DNA of 64,000 nucleotides from Desmodesmus armatus. Its lineage: Eukaryota > Chlorophyta > Chlorophyceae > Sphaeropleales > Scenedesmaceae. Both the position numbers and the translations under genes were made by a program. Location of the stretch: the NCBI GenBank assembly GCA_007449985.2, contig VIIQ02000078.1, positions 124,001 to 188,000 of the forward strand. Reading direction: 5' to 3'. Positions within the stretch are counted from its first letter, which is position 1, and every line of letters starts with the position of its first letter. The notes beneath the pieces are model-generated. The model did no database searches and was not told the DNA's origin. It saw only the letters and a program-made list of their open reading frames with translations. Shown here one piece after another: positions 35,836 through 48,316 of this stretch.

Positions 35836-36700
35836 ACATGCACACCCCTCTTGCCTTAACGTTACGCCAGTGGTTCGCCATAGGCGTAGTTACTTACTTA
35901 CTTACTTACTGCAGCGTGGCCCGCTTTGGCCATTACGCTGTGTTGGCTTGGTTTTGCGTTGTGACACGGGTGATGTGTGACCACACTGGGGGCATTGGCA
36001 GAAGGCTGCCTACACGGGGTTGCTTGTTGCCAAGACTACTACTGATAGTATCAAGGGGGCACGTTGTACAATCACATGTATTGCGGTGGCGGTTCCGCGT
36101 ATTGCACACTTGCATTCACACTCCTGCAGGTCACGTGCACAAGCGTGAGCACCTCACACCAAAAGATGCTGAGCTCAATATCACGCCTCTCGGGCTCAGG
36201 TGGCCCACCAGAATGATCCATCAACACTTGACCTTTGACAAGCAAGGGCAGGGCCAATATACGCATACTATAGCAGATGACTCCTTGTTGTGCTCACAAC
36301 ATGCAATCAGTTCAAAGTAGTCACATGTAGCTATGTAGCTCAAGAGCTCATGCCAGCCATTCACATGCAACAGATATTTACTTGCACAGCCTTCATGCAT
36401 GTCACCAGGCCGGTCACAGCAACATCATCATTAGTACAACACATCACAGTAACTTGCGCAAGGCTGCATCATTGCCTGCCTTCACAAACACACTCCATAT
36501 GCCCTAGACACAGAGAACTCCACAGTCAGAACACTCGATATCAAAAAAAATGTAATTTGGCTGGGCACAACATCCATGCCCTTGCAAGAGGGGCTGCTGG
36601 ATTCACGGTCATGTACAGTAAGCACAAGCACATACAGGCAAGCACTGCAACCTGCAACCAGCAATACTGACCATAAGGCTTGCCGCTTGCGCAGTTGCTG
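35836..36700. other. non-coding stretch
   Basis: Contains a (TTAC)n run at about 35890-35910. No exon was recognised. It separates the retroelement from the second F-box/LRR block. Confidence 0.5.
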
Positions 36701-39485
36701 CTACAGCTCTGCATTCTGCTGCTTGTAGCTCTGCATTCTGCTGCTCCAAGTCAACACTGGGCTCCTGTCAAGCCGGTCGCACAGCTGCTGCCACACGGGC
36801 TTGTCACTCTGCAGAACATTGGCAGCAACGCAGCAAGCACAGAATGCACCAGTCAAGTTCCGCACCGCACTTGACTGCACCTGCACCAACAATCCGCCTG
36901 CTGCAGCTCTTAAGGTGAGGCGCAACTGTCGATTGCTTTGGTCACGTTCTGTTTGGGTCCGACTTCGGCTGCTGCCCTAGAATAGCTGAAATCCTGATGC
37001 GCCAGGCCTGAACACAGGCCAGGACGCCCCCAAGCCTGGGTCTCCCTCAGTACACAGCACAAGCCTGCACTAGAGTCTGCGCCGCAGCTGCATGTTGTCA
37101 ATTGTTTGCAGTATAACGCTTGCTGGGTGTGAAACGCACCATGCACTACCAATACAACCCCAAGCACGCACCGTCCGCCCGATGAGCACACCCACCTTAT
37201 CAGGCTGAACCTTCAAGTGCAGCGTCCCCGACCCTCCATCCTCACAATGTAGACCGTCATCCAAAATCTCAGCGCTCAGATTGGAATTGATCAATGCACA
37301 GAGGTTTGTTAGCCCCTGCAGTGTGGTCAGCTCCTGCAGCCCTGCATCAGTCAACCCGTCAGACCCCTCCCAATGAATGCAGCGCAGCTGCGTTAGCTGC
37401 CCCACCACACCCGCTGCTGCGTCATCCCATGCCTCACCCCCAACCTCGATGCTCTGCACAGTGGCTGGCAGCTGCAGGAGAGGGGTGAGGTCCCCTGGCT
37501 TGAGAGCATTGCGAATACTGAGCGAGACGAGGGACGGGCATGCGGCAAAGACAGCGGGGAGGCCGTTAGCTGCCATGAACCCAAACCTGTACCGGCCTTG
37601 CTCGTCCTCATACCCAACTGTTTCTGAGCACGTGCCGGCAGCCTCGATGGTCAGATCGGTGAGATACGGCAGGAGCTTGCCCTTGGGGAAGGCATGTTTC
37701 ATGGCACCCTACGGCAACGGCAGGTCGTCAACACCTGCAACACACAAATCAGACGTCCGTTGTTGCCCAGCACCTCTTGTCCTGAATGTGTTGGGTTGGA
37801 AGGGCCTACTTCCCATGCCGTGCAAGATGATACAAGGCTTGACTGCAGCAGGGAGTATGCGCCACATGGGGATATGCAGTGCATCCATGACTGCAATCAA
37901 CACTGAAAGTCTACACATATAGCAGGGTGTAAGACTCATCCACAGCTCATACCTGCATAGTGGAGCTCCTGCAAAGCGGTGGATGCTGTGAGCGCTGTAT
38001 ACGCTGTCGGGTCCCCTGCGCTGAGGTCCTGATCACAGTTAACACTGATGCGGTCACCCCTGATGTGCAGTTGCGTCAGGTGCCTCAAACCCCCAACAGC
38101 TGCCAGGAGCGCGGCAGCAGCAGCCCTGTCCGCTGCTGCATCCTCAGCCGGCAGCAGCTTGCAGTTCAACACCTGGAGCCGCTGCAGATGGGGCATGTCC
38201 TGCAGCACTGAGGGGTACAAGACTGCATTCTCCAGTTGCAGCGCCAGGAGGGACGAGAGCTGCGGTAGCTGCCGCGGCAGGCTGGCAGCCTGCACGGGCG
38301 GCGCCAGCTCCTCTGAGTCCCACATGAACGCATCAAACGCGCTGAAGGGCCTACAACAGTAACAACAGTACAACAATGGAAGATGGCTCAACCACACAGC
38401 GGAGCAACCCACAAGAGGCTCATAGGGACTGGGAAAGAAGCCAGGCATCCACATACAGAGCAAGTGACACGGAAGGCACAACCGCGAGTCATTGCACAGT
38501 CTACATATGCGTCCAGTGGTGCTGTTTACTTGGAGAATTCACCAAAGAGCACCCTGCTTTTTGCGTGAAGCTTACCTGAAGCGCGAGTCGCCAACCGACA
38601 GGTGCGTCAAGCCAGGCGGGAGGCCGGCCAAGAGGTCGTCCGTTGGTACTGCCGCTTCCGCGATGTCCACAGTAAAGCTGCGCAGCTGTGGCAGGTTGCG
38701 CTGGTGCTGGATAACACGGGCGAGGCCGGTACCTGCTAGGTCCACATAAAGCTTCAGCTCGCCCAGGCGCTCCAACTGAGGCAGCAGCATGCACATGGCT
38801 GTGCTGAGGACGCACCCCTGCTCCTGCGGCTGCTGCGCACTGCTGGGCTGTTCTGTGGGGCCCTCGAGGGTCAGGCTTCCTAGTTTTAAGCTGGTCAGGC
38901 TCTTCAGCGTGCCGAGCTGCAGCAGCGGCCGCACACTGCTGAGCTTACACCGCGCGAGCTCCAGTCGCTGCAGCTTGGGCAGCAGCTGCTGCATGGGAGC
39001 GCTGCTGTGCTGGCCTGCGGCAGGCGCTGCGCGCTGGCGTGCTGGGACTGCTGCTGCCTTTTCCTGCCTGAGCGCAGCGACATGCCTGCCGCGCCTGCGC
39101 CTCCTGTTGCATGCGTGCTGACAGGGTCCTGCAGCAGCAGCATCTGTCCTTCAAGCTCCAAGCTTGTCAACTGCTGCAGGTCAGCGTAGGGCAGCTGCAG
39201 TGGATGTTTGCCACAGAAGCTGATGCTGAGCAGCTGCCCCGCATGCTGCTTGATCCAGCACTGCAGGGCAGGCAGCTTGCTGTCTGGGAGGCGTTCCCGC
39301 TGCTCCCAATAAGCACAGGAATCAGCGCTGCTGCAGATGCTGACGCTGCTTGTGGCAAGGGCAGCCGCGGCTGCAAAGTGCTGGCAGACCAAGGCGCACT
39401 GCGACAGCCGCTGCTGCGTTGGCACATGCTCCAGCACCCTGGCCAGTAGGGCCGTGGGGAAGTCAAGTAAGCCCTGCTCCTGCAC
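36701..39485 (-). pseudogene. decayed F-box/LRR/coiled-coil gene, duplicate of 21133-24045
   Basis: Same exon series: F-box exon from MQEQGLLDFPTALLARVLEHV (39485), LRRs, an exon 37196-37734 and a coiled-coil exon 36701-36808. Defects: (1) a net 7-base deletion near 39040-39060 against the intact paralogue shifts the frame after SLRSGRK; (2) in the exon starting at 37734 the paralogue's LPLPWGAM becomes LPLP-stop-GAM (TGG to TAG); (3) the coiled coil is cut to about 35 residues. It also has an extra intron-like insert (38357-38576, GTAAGC...TGTAG) absent from the paralogue. Best read as a pseudogene; a consensus error would not explain all three. Confidence 0.8.
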
Positions 39486-40162
39486 GGATTGGTAACACAG
39501 TGTGTGTGTGTGTGGGGGGGGGGGGGGTCATGCAGATCTTGGAGAGATCAGGCTGCCGGCCAGGAGTGGACGTGTCCACTTGTGGCCACATCCCCATGGA
39601 CCTTGCAAGTGGTCAGTGGTCCCTCACGAGTACAACACACTGGGCATACTGTACAGTAGTGACAGCGATGTTCCAGCCGTGCAGAGTGAGGCCAAGAAAA
39701 ACAGTTCCTTGCCTTGGTGCCAAGCAAGGGCAGTCACATCACACTCCAAGGGCAACTTACACACATCAACAACCCCGCAAGCCCACTGCCAGGATGCACA
39801 GTACTGTACTCACCTGCTGGTGCATATGTCTTGGTCTTTGGGTCGAACTGGGCCGTCTGGTGCTGCTATGTTGGTGCTGGTGATGCTGAAGTGAGTTTTC
39901 TGCCATGGCAAGTTGCAGACCAATTGATCAGCGCCAGTTCAGCCACTGAGATTGACCGGTATGATCAGGTTTCAGCTCAGGGCGCGCAGTTTTCTTTGCA
40001 GACGCCTTGCAGCACAGTAATTGCTCAACACAATGTTGGAAAAACAAATTGCACCTCAACATAGTCCGATCAAGCAGGCGCCTGCCTTCTGGTGCTGGGT
40101 CCTCTGAACCTGTGCTGGCTCTGTGTACAGAGACCCCATCAAGTGCTGTCAGCAGCAACAGC
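39486..40162. promoter_or_regulatory. divergent intergenic region of the decayed pair
   Basis: Counterpart of 24109-24570. Contains a (GT)n-(G)n tract at about 39501-39528. No exon was recognised. Confidence 0.35.
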
Positions 40163-42204
40163 ATGCAGGGCTCCTTATCTACAGACGATAACAGCGAGTC
40201 TAGGGACTGGTCCCAGCTGCCGCACTCGGCCTTCACAAATCTCATGCTCCAGGCTGGCCAGTCAGCAAGGCACGGCAGGAACAGCTTGGCACTGGTGTGC
40301 AGCTCTTGGGCGGATGCAGTAGACGCAGTGTCGGCTCAGTTGAAGGATCTTGAGGTGTACAGGTGTGTTGGACGTCAAGCAGACAGTGTCGGTGCGTGCT
40401 GGCTGTGCTGAGGGGCCAACATCATCCCATGCTTACAAAAGCTTCTGCTCGTGCTGCAGGTGTGCCAGCATGGAGAGCCTGCAGTGTTGGATGAGCAAGC
40501 ATGGGCAGCAGCTGCACAAGCTGCGGCTGCACAAGCTGCAGCTGTACGAGCTGGATGTGTGCCGGGGAGACAGCATGGGGCGATGGTTGCACCACTGCCA
40601 GTTGCTGCTGTTGTTGCAGTGCTGCCCCAAGCTGCAGCACCTTTCGCTGCAGCACTGTGAGCTCGACCTTATAGATGACATCAACGACCTCTGCAGCAGC
40701 ATCAGCACAGCCACAGCCCTGACCACCCTGCACATCAACAAGTGCATGTGCAGGGTGCCTGTTGAAGGGTACAACACAGACTCGGTGACCGCGCTGGCAG
40801 AAATGGAGCCCCTGTTGTCAGCACTGACACACCTGACTGCCCAGGAGCTCTGTGTGTGGCGTGTGGGTATCTTCCCCCGCCATGCAACCATGCATGCCTA
40901 CGGAGCATCAGCACACCTGGTGCTGCCCACCACAGTCCTGCAGCCGCTGCAGCAGCTCACCCAGCTGTGCCTGCAGACTGCAAGCAACACATATGGGTTG
41001 GTCCAGCACATCGGCAGCATGACAGACCTGCAGGACCTCCGTCTGGTCGGCGGTTTCACCCTGCAGCTGTCCGTAACGCAGCTGACAGCACTCACCAAGC
41101 TGCGGCAGCTCGGCCTGCAGGGTGTGAGCCTTGAGTGCAGCACAGTAGCAGATTCTGCCGCCAATGCTGCTGCGCTGCTGGCCTGGCTGCCCAGGCTGCA
41201 GGAGCTGAGCAGCTTACAGCTCAGGAGCGTCAGCGGCTTGGAGGGGCCCCGTAATGATGACTCATCCTCACATGAGATGCCAGGTGTGGGGTGCGGTACC
41301 CTCCGGCTTCAGCCTACACCGCGCTCACAGCTGGTAGTGCTTTGCAGCACCTAGAGCTGAGGTGGATGCGGATCAGCAACAGCGTGTGGCAGCACGTCTT
41401 CCCACCTGAACGCACCTTTACACACCTCACATCTCTTAGGTGCGGTAACGACATGTGCTCGACAGACCGTGTATCCTTCGAGTCCCTTGTGGCCGCCTGC
41501 CCAAACCTGAAGCAAATTCAGGCGCATTACTATGGCACCAATTGGGGGGCACTGCAGGAGCATACAGGACTCACAAGGCTCACTGAGAATCAGGCGCAGT
41601 GGTCCACTCTACAGTGCGGGCTGACGCAGCTGGAGAGCCTGTGCCTAGAGGGCCTGGTGGTGCGGTCCAGCTTGCAGGATATGATAGATGACTTCAGGCA
41701 CCTGACCTCACTCACACGGCTGTCGTTCTTTGGCATTGGGGTGGAGGTCGTTTCGTGGGACGACAAATTTGTCACCCAGAACTACCACCATTTGTGCAGA
41801 GGGTTGGGTGCTGTCGCTGATACCGCACGTGCAAAGACAGCATGCAACCGGCTGGAAGCCAGCCTGAAGCTTAGTGTTGTTGAACCTGCCAGCACTGTCT
41901 GTTGAAGCAGGCACCATTGTGGTACATGCATAATCACTTACAGGCTCTGCATCGCTTGCACCAGCCAACATTACAACAGGTACAACGACCCGGTGTGCCT
42001 AGGCGCCAAGTGCCCAAGCACTTGGCAAACGCAGCCCATGGTTGCATCGCTGTCCTGCCTTGTCTTTTTGTGGTGCAGGCTTGCCCAGGCAGTGCCCCTG
42101 ACGCGGTGTCACAGTTGCAGACAGCACTCGACAGCTTAGCTCCAGCAGCAGCCGCTCAGGTTGAGGAAGCAGCAGTTGACGCAGCTCGTGATGAGTGGGT
42201 GTAG
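40163..42204 (+). pseudogene. decayed F-box/LRR gene, duplicate of 24571-27019, MLLE core missing
   Basis: Exon 1 (40163-40362) keeps the F-box-like DWSQLPHSAFTNLML and [11 protein letters not shown]. Exon 2 from 40460 keeps the LRRs (LHINKCM, MTDLQDLRLVGG) but changes frame near 41300, where the alignment resumes as SAYTALTAGSALQHLEL. A last exon at 42079-42204 begins ACPGSAPDAVSQLQ, matching [14 protein letters not shown] of the intact gene, then ends after QVEEAAVDAARDEWV. The roughly 60-residue MLLE core is missing, as from an internal deletion. No good donor was found at the end of exon 2. Confidence 0.72.
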
Positions 42205-44734
42205 CAGCTGTTTTGCATGGCATGCACCTTGTGCAGGCAGCATTTCTGTCAGCAGGAGCATCATTGGATAATATACGTGCGATTGGGTTTTGTCCTGTCG
42301 CAAGATACTGGTACTATCTGCAGTGCTGAGTTGCCGCAACAGTCAACTGCGGTGTTGCCGCAACAGTCTTGGATGCACGTGTGGGGTTGTTTCTAGGCAG
42401 CCCTGGGTTGCGAGCCCCTCAGCGGGGGAGGAGGCTTGTGTGAGGCATGCCCTCTGCTGCTTGTTGCTGCCGCATGCAAACCACTGGCATCTGGTGCCTT
42501 GTGTGATGTACTGCTCTTCCTTTGGCACATGCTAGGCCGCAAGTGTATTGTAGTCTAAAAACAACAAGGCACCTGGTTGAGTGTGGCAAAGTGTCACACC
42601 ACTGTTGCAAATGTCAATGCATGCTGTGTTGCTTCATGTGTGTTTGAAGGACCATGGTGTTAAGCTACTGTGGCAAAGGTCAATTCCTTTCAGCATAGCA
42701 AGCGACTGAGTTGGTGCACATGAATTATGCTGCCACAAAGCCTTGCCAGTGAGTCATGCTGTCAGCGTCAACAGCTCCCCCATGCGGTTGGAAGAAGTCA
42801 GCTCGTGTGTGAACAACCCTTTATCCTGACAGCCTCATTACAAACACCCAGATGCGCAGCAGACCACTTCAATCCATTGTGCGGGGGACTTCAATCCACT
42901 ATGAGGGGGACCCCATGTGTCTACAACGCTGCACGTGTAATCCACATTGCGCCAACTGGTGTATGGGCTGTGCAGACGACCAACCTTCAACCACACAAGT
43001 ACAGTACACCGTACAGTATTGGGGATCAACCTTCAACTACAAGTACAGTACACCGTACAGTAATGGGACCAAGTACACCTAGTAACTGCTGGAAGCAACA
43101 CTCAGATGCTGGCAGCTGCATGTCCTTCATTGAATGCTTCCAGCACCCCACAAAGGCTGTCATAGCAACTGGGCAGCAACAACCATAAGAACACAAGGCC
43201 ACCAGGCACCAACTCAACAATCATAGGTTAAATGCATAGGACTTCTGCAATCAGTTGCACACCAGCACGTGAAGGCAACTGCACAACTGCTCAAAGGTGG
43301 CTTTAGCACCATGCAGGCGATTGAGTTGATATCCAAAAGCAATGCAAAAGCCGCGGCCAGCTGTGCAGCTGACGCTGTGCGCTGTCGCATGTCCGGTGGT
43401 ACCGCCACCTTGCGACATGTTGAGTTGACTGATCAAGAGGTGTTGGTGACTGACTAGATTAGTCAACTCAACATGTCCTCTCTGGGCCTGGCAGGCCCAC
43501 AACCAGCTCCGAGTCACTAGAAAGGGGTGCCACATCCTGATGTACAGCCCTCCACCAGCAAACTGTGAGCAGCTTCAAATGTTGACTGCAAATGCCGGAT
43601 GCATCAGCTCCTTCACAGCTGCAGTGCGTTCACAAAGAATGCCCAATGGGAGCAATGACAGCAGCCTGAACGTGCCTACCCGGCTAGGTGGCCTCTCACC
43701 AGCAGACGCAGCAGACTTCCACAGCAACGTGTGAGAAGAAACAGGCAAGTCCTTCAGCAGTGTAGTGCAACATCAACAAAGTCTGAAAAGGTGGTGATCA
43801 CCCACACAATGCTTCAGCCCCCACAACAGCAACAACCTCGCCAGGCCTCAACTATCCACACCACCACTTAAACCCTGGGGGGAAATCAGCCCTACTAAGC
43901 TCCAGCCAATAACAAACATGCAGTGTTGGGTCGACCCCAACCAGTAGCAGGTACACCAACCGGCATACATGCACACCAAGCGCGTGCATGCATATGGCAC
44001 ACAAAAGGGGATCTGGACTCTCTGAGACCTGATCCTTGGCTTTGCCGCATTGCATGACTTTTTCCTTGTTGCAAACAGCAGCCGCTGGCTCAACCCACCC
44101 AGGGAGCAGCTTGTTGCAGGTCTGTATGTGCAACTGCCTGGTGCTAGCAACCTCCTGCCCATTGGAAAGCTTCTGAGTGCCTTGTGCCAGCTGTGTGCTG
44201 TGACTCAGTCACACCACACTTGGCCGTGCAGTGCTGCTCCACATGCCTGGCATCTTCAGTATTGCTGACAGAATGCAGCCTGTGTGAGCATGAGGATGAA
44301 CTGGCACACCTTCAGCTGCTCACTCCTGCTTGGCTCCATCCAGCCCTGAAGCAACAAAGATGAAGCAGGTAAGACACCGCGTGACACTCAGGTGATTGCA
44401 CCCAGGCTGGCGACCTAGTCTGCTGGGCCAGCCTGGCACTTGAAGTGAGACCCTATGTCTGAACAACAAGCCTTGGGCTGCCAAGGCAGGGCCAGCATGG
44501 AGTCAGCCCATCTGCACTGTCATGCAGCATATGCTTTGACAGTTGAGCCCTTGAGCGTGGGCCGATACAGTACGCAGCGTGGACCGGCGCTCCAGGCGCA
44601 TGCACATAAGTTCACAGATCATTGCTTGCAGCAGCCGCATGCTGTGCTAGGTGATCAAGAGCAGTCGTCACCATTCAATACTAGCGCAGCCCTCAAGCTC
44701 ATGGCCAGTGGCCCAGCACCCCCGGTCACTCACC
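42205..44734. other. gene-poor stretch with small repeats
   Basis: No convincing exon was found. A near-repeat with ACAAGTACAGTACACCGTAC occurs at about 42980-43025 and 43025-43072, and a CTTCAATCCA..GGGGGAC unit occurs twice at 42867-42911. A strong hairpin is listed separately. Confidence 0.5.
43414..43477. repeat. 17-bp perfect inverted repeat with 30-nt loop
   Basis: Left arm GACATGTTGAGTTGACT (43414-43430) and its exact complement (43461-43477). The RNA of either strand would form a 17-bp stem. No adjacent element ends were recognised. Confidence 0.9.
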
Positions 44735-45066
44735 AACAACCGCCTTGGACCTGACATTCACGGCTGCAACAGCATCACCCCGACCCTCACCCACACCAGC
44801 AGCTGAGTCAGCACCAGAAGCTCCAGCCTGCTCCTGGGATTGGCGGGAACCTTGGACAGTTGGCAGCGGAGCGCCTGGAATCCTTCCAGGCCAGTCCAGG
44901 CTGACGCCCCTGCTTCGGCTGCTGTGGGCCTTCTGCCGATCAGCATCACCGTCGGCAGCTGGGTGGATGCGCTGTTGGAAACTGCCTGCTGCGCTGCTGT
45001 GCCAGCGAGGGTTGCCAAGGAGGAACTGAGAAGGCAGGATGAACTCGGTGTCTTCTGCAATGACAC
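44735..45066 (-). CDS. possible exon, unassigned
   Basis: On the minus strand a GCAG acceptor precedes an open frame (GVIAEDTEFILPSQFLLGNP ..) that ends at a GTGAGTG donor. It could be a downstream exon of the coiled-coil gene at 46984-48314, with the 45202-46779 insertion in the intron between. The plus strand is also open here, so the assignment is weak. Confidence 0.25.
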
Positions 45067-45201
45067 CTGCAATGTGCAACGCAAATTTGGTCAGAATTGA
45101 TCTGTGTTTGGCTTGATCTTTTTTCAGTGGAGTATATACGCACACACAGCACCACGAAGGGGGCCACTGTAGTGATCTTTTTGATGTAAGCGTTACAATC
45201 G

Positions 45202-46779
45202 TTCATCTGCACTCTGCACACCACATTGAACAACATCACACATCACATGTCTCAGTGAGTACTGTGATCACAGGGACCGAGTATCCTTGCTGCATTGACC
45301 TCATCGACATCCACTGTGAAGCAACACACTGACACACACTCCATGCATGCTGTCCAACTGATACACTTTCTTTCTCACTCTCATCACGACACTCTGATAC
45401 TGTACAGTGTCCCTTTCTTCACTCACTGACACCCTGATACAATACAGTGTCCATTCGCCACAACAGGCTGACCACTGCATTCTCACTGTAGACTCACACA
45501 TCTGTACACACGTCAGTCCCCAAGTACTGGACTAACGCTCAGCCTGCTCGACAACTGCGTGGCTACGCCTCCTACCCCCCCAGAGCGGGATGAGCGAAGG
45601 ACAGTACCCGCCTGAAATCCTCCTGACTGCACCACTGCAGGGGGAAAAAGCAACACACACAACCCCCCCAGCCACGCACACCAGTCACCCCACCTGCCGA
45701 CCAACCCCCATTGAGTATCTGCAAAGGCCACAGGTGGCGACTGGAACACAGCACACCACACAAAGTGGGAAATGCAGACAAAAGACCAGCCAACTCTGCG
45801 GAAAGCACCAACCACGGAAGGGAAACAAAAGAAGGATAGAAGAGAGCACCCGTGTGCCAACCGCAAAACAGAACATGACAGAACTGGACAACTGGGCGGG
45901 GAGCCAACTCAACCCGCAGACAAGCAAAAGACAGGGGTAAAGTACGTCCCTGTGAACAAGGCAGACAGACAAACATCAAGGGAGCCACGCTCAACCCTGG
46001 AACAAGCAGACAAGGGAGGGGAATGCAGCGCAAGGTGCACTCCCGTTCCAGAGACATCAGGGGAACCACGTTCAACCCTGGAACAAGCAGACAAGAGGAG
46101 GGGAATGTAACGCATGGTGCACTCCCGATCCAGACACAAGCAAGTAAACACTGCAGGACAAGAAGATCACGCCAAACTGAAACAAGGCGCAGCCAGGGCA
46201 CCAAGGTCCACATAGCACCAAGCGAAACGGCACAGCCCACAAGTGACCTTGGCCTGAACGTACGCACAGCACACAAGCAAAGGTAGACATCAGCACGCGA
46301 AAGGAGGTTCCACTGGACCTGCCGCTAACACAAGCAGGGCACCTGCGTCCAGCTAGTACCTCCCAAGGCACAAGCCATTACCATCACCTTGTACAACAAG
46401 GGCGGAAAGCCGGCTCGCATTGGGGCCAAGAAGGCACACCATGTGTCCATCAGAAGATCAAACCACAAGCAATGCATGCAGAATGAAAAGCATCAAGCAA
46501 CACAGAAAGCACGCCAACCTGCCAAGGAGAATGTAGGTGTGGGCGATTGTGACGGCACCCAAAACCAACCAGAAAAGCGCACACACGCACCACAACAGAA
46601 ACCTGAAAGCACATCAACAAGCTAGACCTACACCACCAATGAATGTGGCGGGTGCACGGCCTAAATGGCTGGGCTGGCAACTGGCAGAGTAACTGCATCA
46701 CACATGTCACACCTGTAATGCAAGTTGCTCTGACAGGTGTACACAAAAGCACGCCTGATCACATAAGAACGCTACATAA
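45202..46779 (-). mobile_element. retroelement fragment flanked by 34-bp direct repeats
   Basis: A 34-bp sequence starting TGTAGTGATCTTTTTGATGT occurs at 45168-45201 and 46780-46813, as a long target-site duplication would. The interior, read on the minus strand, contains a region (about 46190-46350) related to the RNase H-upstream part of the non-LTR element at 28.0-28.2 kb. It also has short tandem units around 45960-46140 (GGAACAAGCAGACAAG..). The right edge (46631-46776) is shared with 48852-48996. The copy is non-autonomous; no long conserved frame remains. Confidence 0.65.
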
Positions 46780-46983
46780 TGTAGTGATCTTTTTGATGTA
46801 AGCGTTACAATCGCCCACAACCCACAGTCACCAGGGCAGGGCAGTGCTGGCACTCAAAGCACTTACCAACCAAACCAGACAAGTGTGCCGCTAGAGCACA
46901 CACCAGCTGCGCGCTGCTGCCAGGGGGAAAAAACGCACTACGGGGGACCGGGCCTCCAACTGACCTAGACCAGGGCACCTGGT

Positions 46984-48314
46984 CTAAGCCACCAGCAGTG
47001 CGCTCAGGGAGCTGCACTGGCTGAGCTGCTGCTGCTGCTGCTGAGAAGGGAAGACCGACTCGGTTGCGGACCTGCGGAGCTGCAGATGCGTAGCCACCAA
47101 ACACAAATGCGCCAGAAAAACCGCCAGATGCAAGGGCCAAACAAGAAACAGACGAGGAGGGACAACTGCGAAGTCCCCAGGACCACCCACAGGAGCAACC
47201 ACCAAGGGCATCACACTGCTGCGTGAGTCGTCAAAGGCATCATTCTGCCAGCCACCGCTGCCGCTGGGACCAAGGCTGACCGGGCTGTTGCTGCCAGCAG
47301 GGGAAGCTGTGACAGGGCTGCTGTTGCCACTGCTGCTGGAAAAGGCAGCAGCAGAGACGGGGCTGCTGCAGCCGCTGCTGGCACTGGAGGCAGCCAGAGG
47401 CGAGTACCCAGTGGGTGTGCCAGCCTCCGCACTGTCGAACTGCTGCGGTGCATCCTGCAGCTGTTGCTGGGCAGCCCACTGCCGCCACAGCTGCAGCTCA
47501 GCAGCCATGCTGTCATGCTGCTGCTGCACCTGCTGCAGGTCGGCTTGGCTGCTGCAAGCTTTGCCGTGCCAGTGCTGCACCTCTGCAGTCAACTGGTCGT
47601 GCATGGAGGCTGCCTCATGCAACTGGTGTTGAGACAACTGCAGGTCCTGCTGTAGCTGACGGACCTGTTGCTGCAAGGGCTGGACAGACTGCTGGGTAGC
47701 CTCTAGCTGGTCCTGTAAGCGACACTGCTGCTGCCGAGACTGCTGTTGGGTCTGCTCCAGCTGCGACTGTACCTGGATGACCTGGGTTTGCAGCTGGATG
47801 ACCTGGAACTGGAGCTGGATGCACTGGTCCTGCTGCTCTTGTACCTGCAAGCGCTCCCGATGGTTGTACTGTAACTGCTGCTGTTGGGCCTGCTGCTCCG
47901 CGTGTTGAAGCTGCTGCTGGGAACTCTGTAGCTGCTGCTCCAGCTGTTCAGACCGACTGTTGGAGCACTCAAGCTGCTGCTGCAGCTTGGTAACTTCCCG
48001 CTGAAGTTGCTGTTCCTGTTGAGGTGACTGCTGCTGCTGAAGCCGGTCCGCAACAGAGTGGACAGCGCATACCACTGCTGGACCTCTCCGGACAGCTGAT
48101 CCTGCTTGGACTCTGCCTGCTGCAGTAGCTGCTCCAGCTGCCGGGCCCGCTGCTCAGAACGCTCCAGCTGCCGCTGTAGCTGACTGGCCTGTTCCTGTGC
48201 TGTAGCACGCTCTGCCTCAGCATGCTGCCACTGCTGTGACTGGCTGCCTTGCGTGAGAAACTGCTCATCTACCTCCACGAAACGAGCGGATCCGTAAGGC
48301 AGAATTCGGACCAT
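46984..48314 (-). CDS. Gln-rich coiled-coil protein, frame-broken
   Basis: Unknown function. Two overlapping minus-strand frames form one protein-like unit. The frame from 48314 (MVRILPYGSARFVEVDEQFL, then AEAERATAQEQASQLQRQL) continues in the frame open from 48075 (LQREVTKLQQQLECSNSRSE, DQLTAEVQHWHGKACSSQAD) after a frame change near 48070-48090. About 250 residues are heptad-patterned and Gln-rich, followed by a Ser/Pro-rich tail (TPTGYSPL, SSPVS). A retroelement-like insertion ending in a poly-T run lies immediately upstream (48317), so the 5' end may be lost. Confidence 0.5.
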
Positions 48315-48316
48315 AC

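Noticed and set aside
44745..45100. Plus-strand frames opposite the possible exon at 44735-45066
   Set aside because: There is no splice or homology support; both strands are open because of base composition.
47211..47824. Alternative Ser/Ala- and Pro-rich frames opposite and within the coiled-coil gene
   Set aside because: These are shadow frames of CAG/CTG-rich coding DNA.
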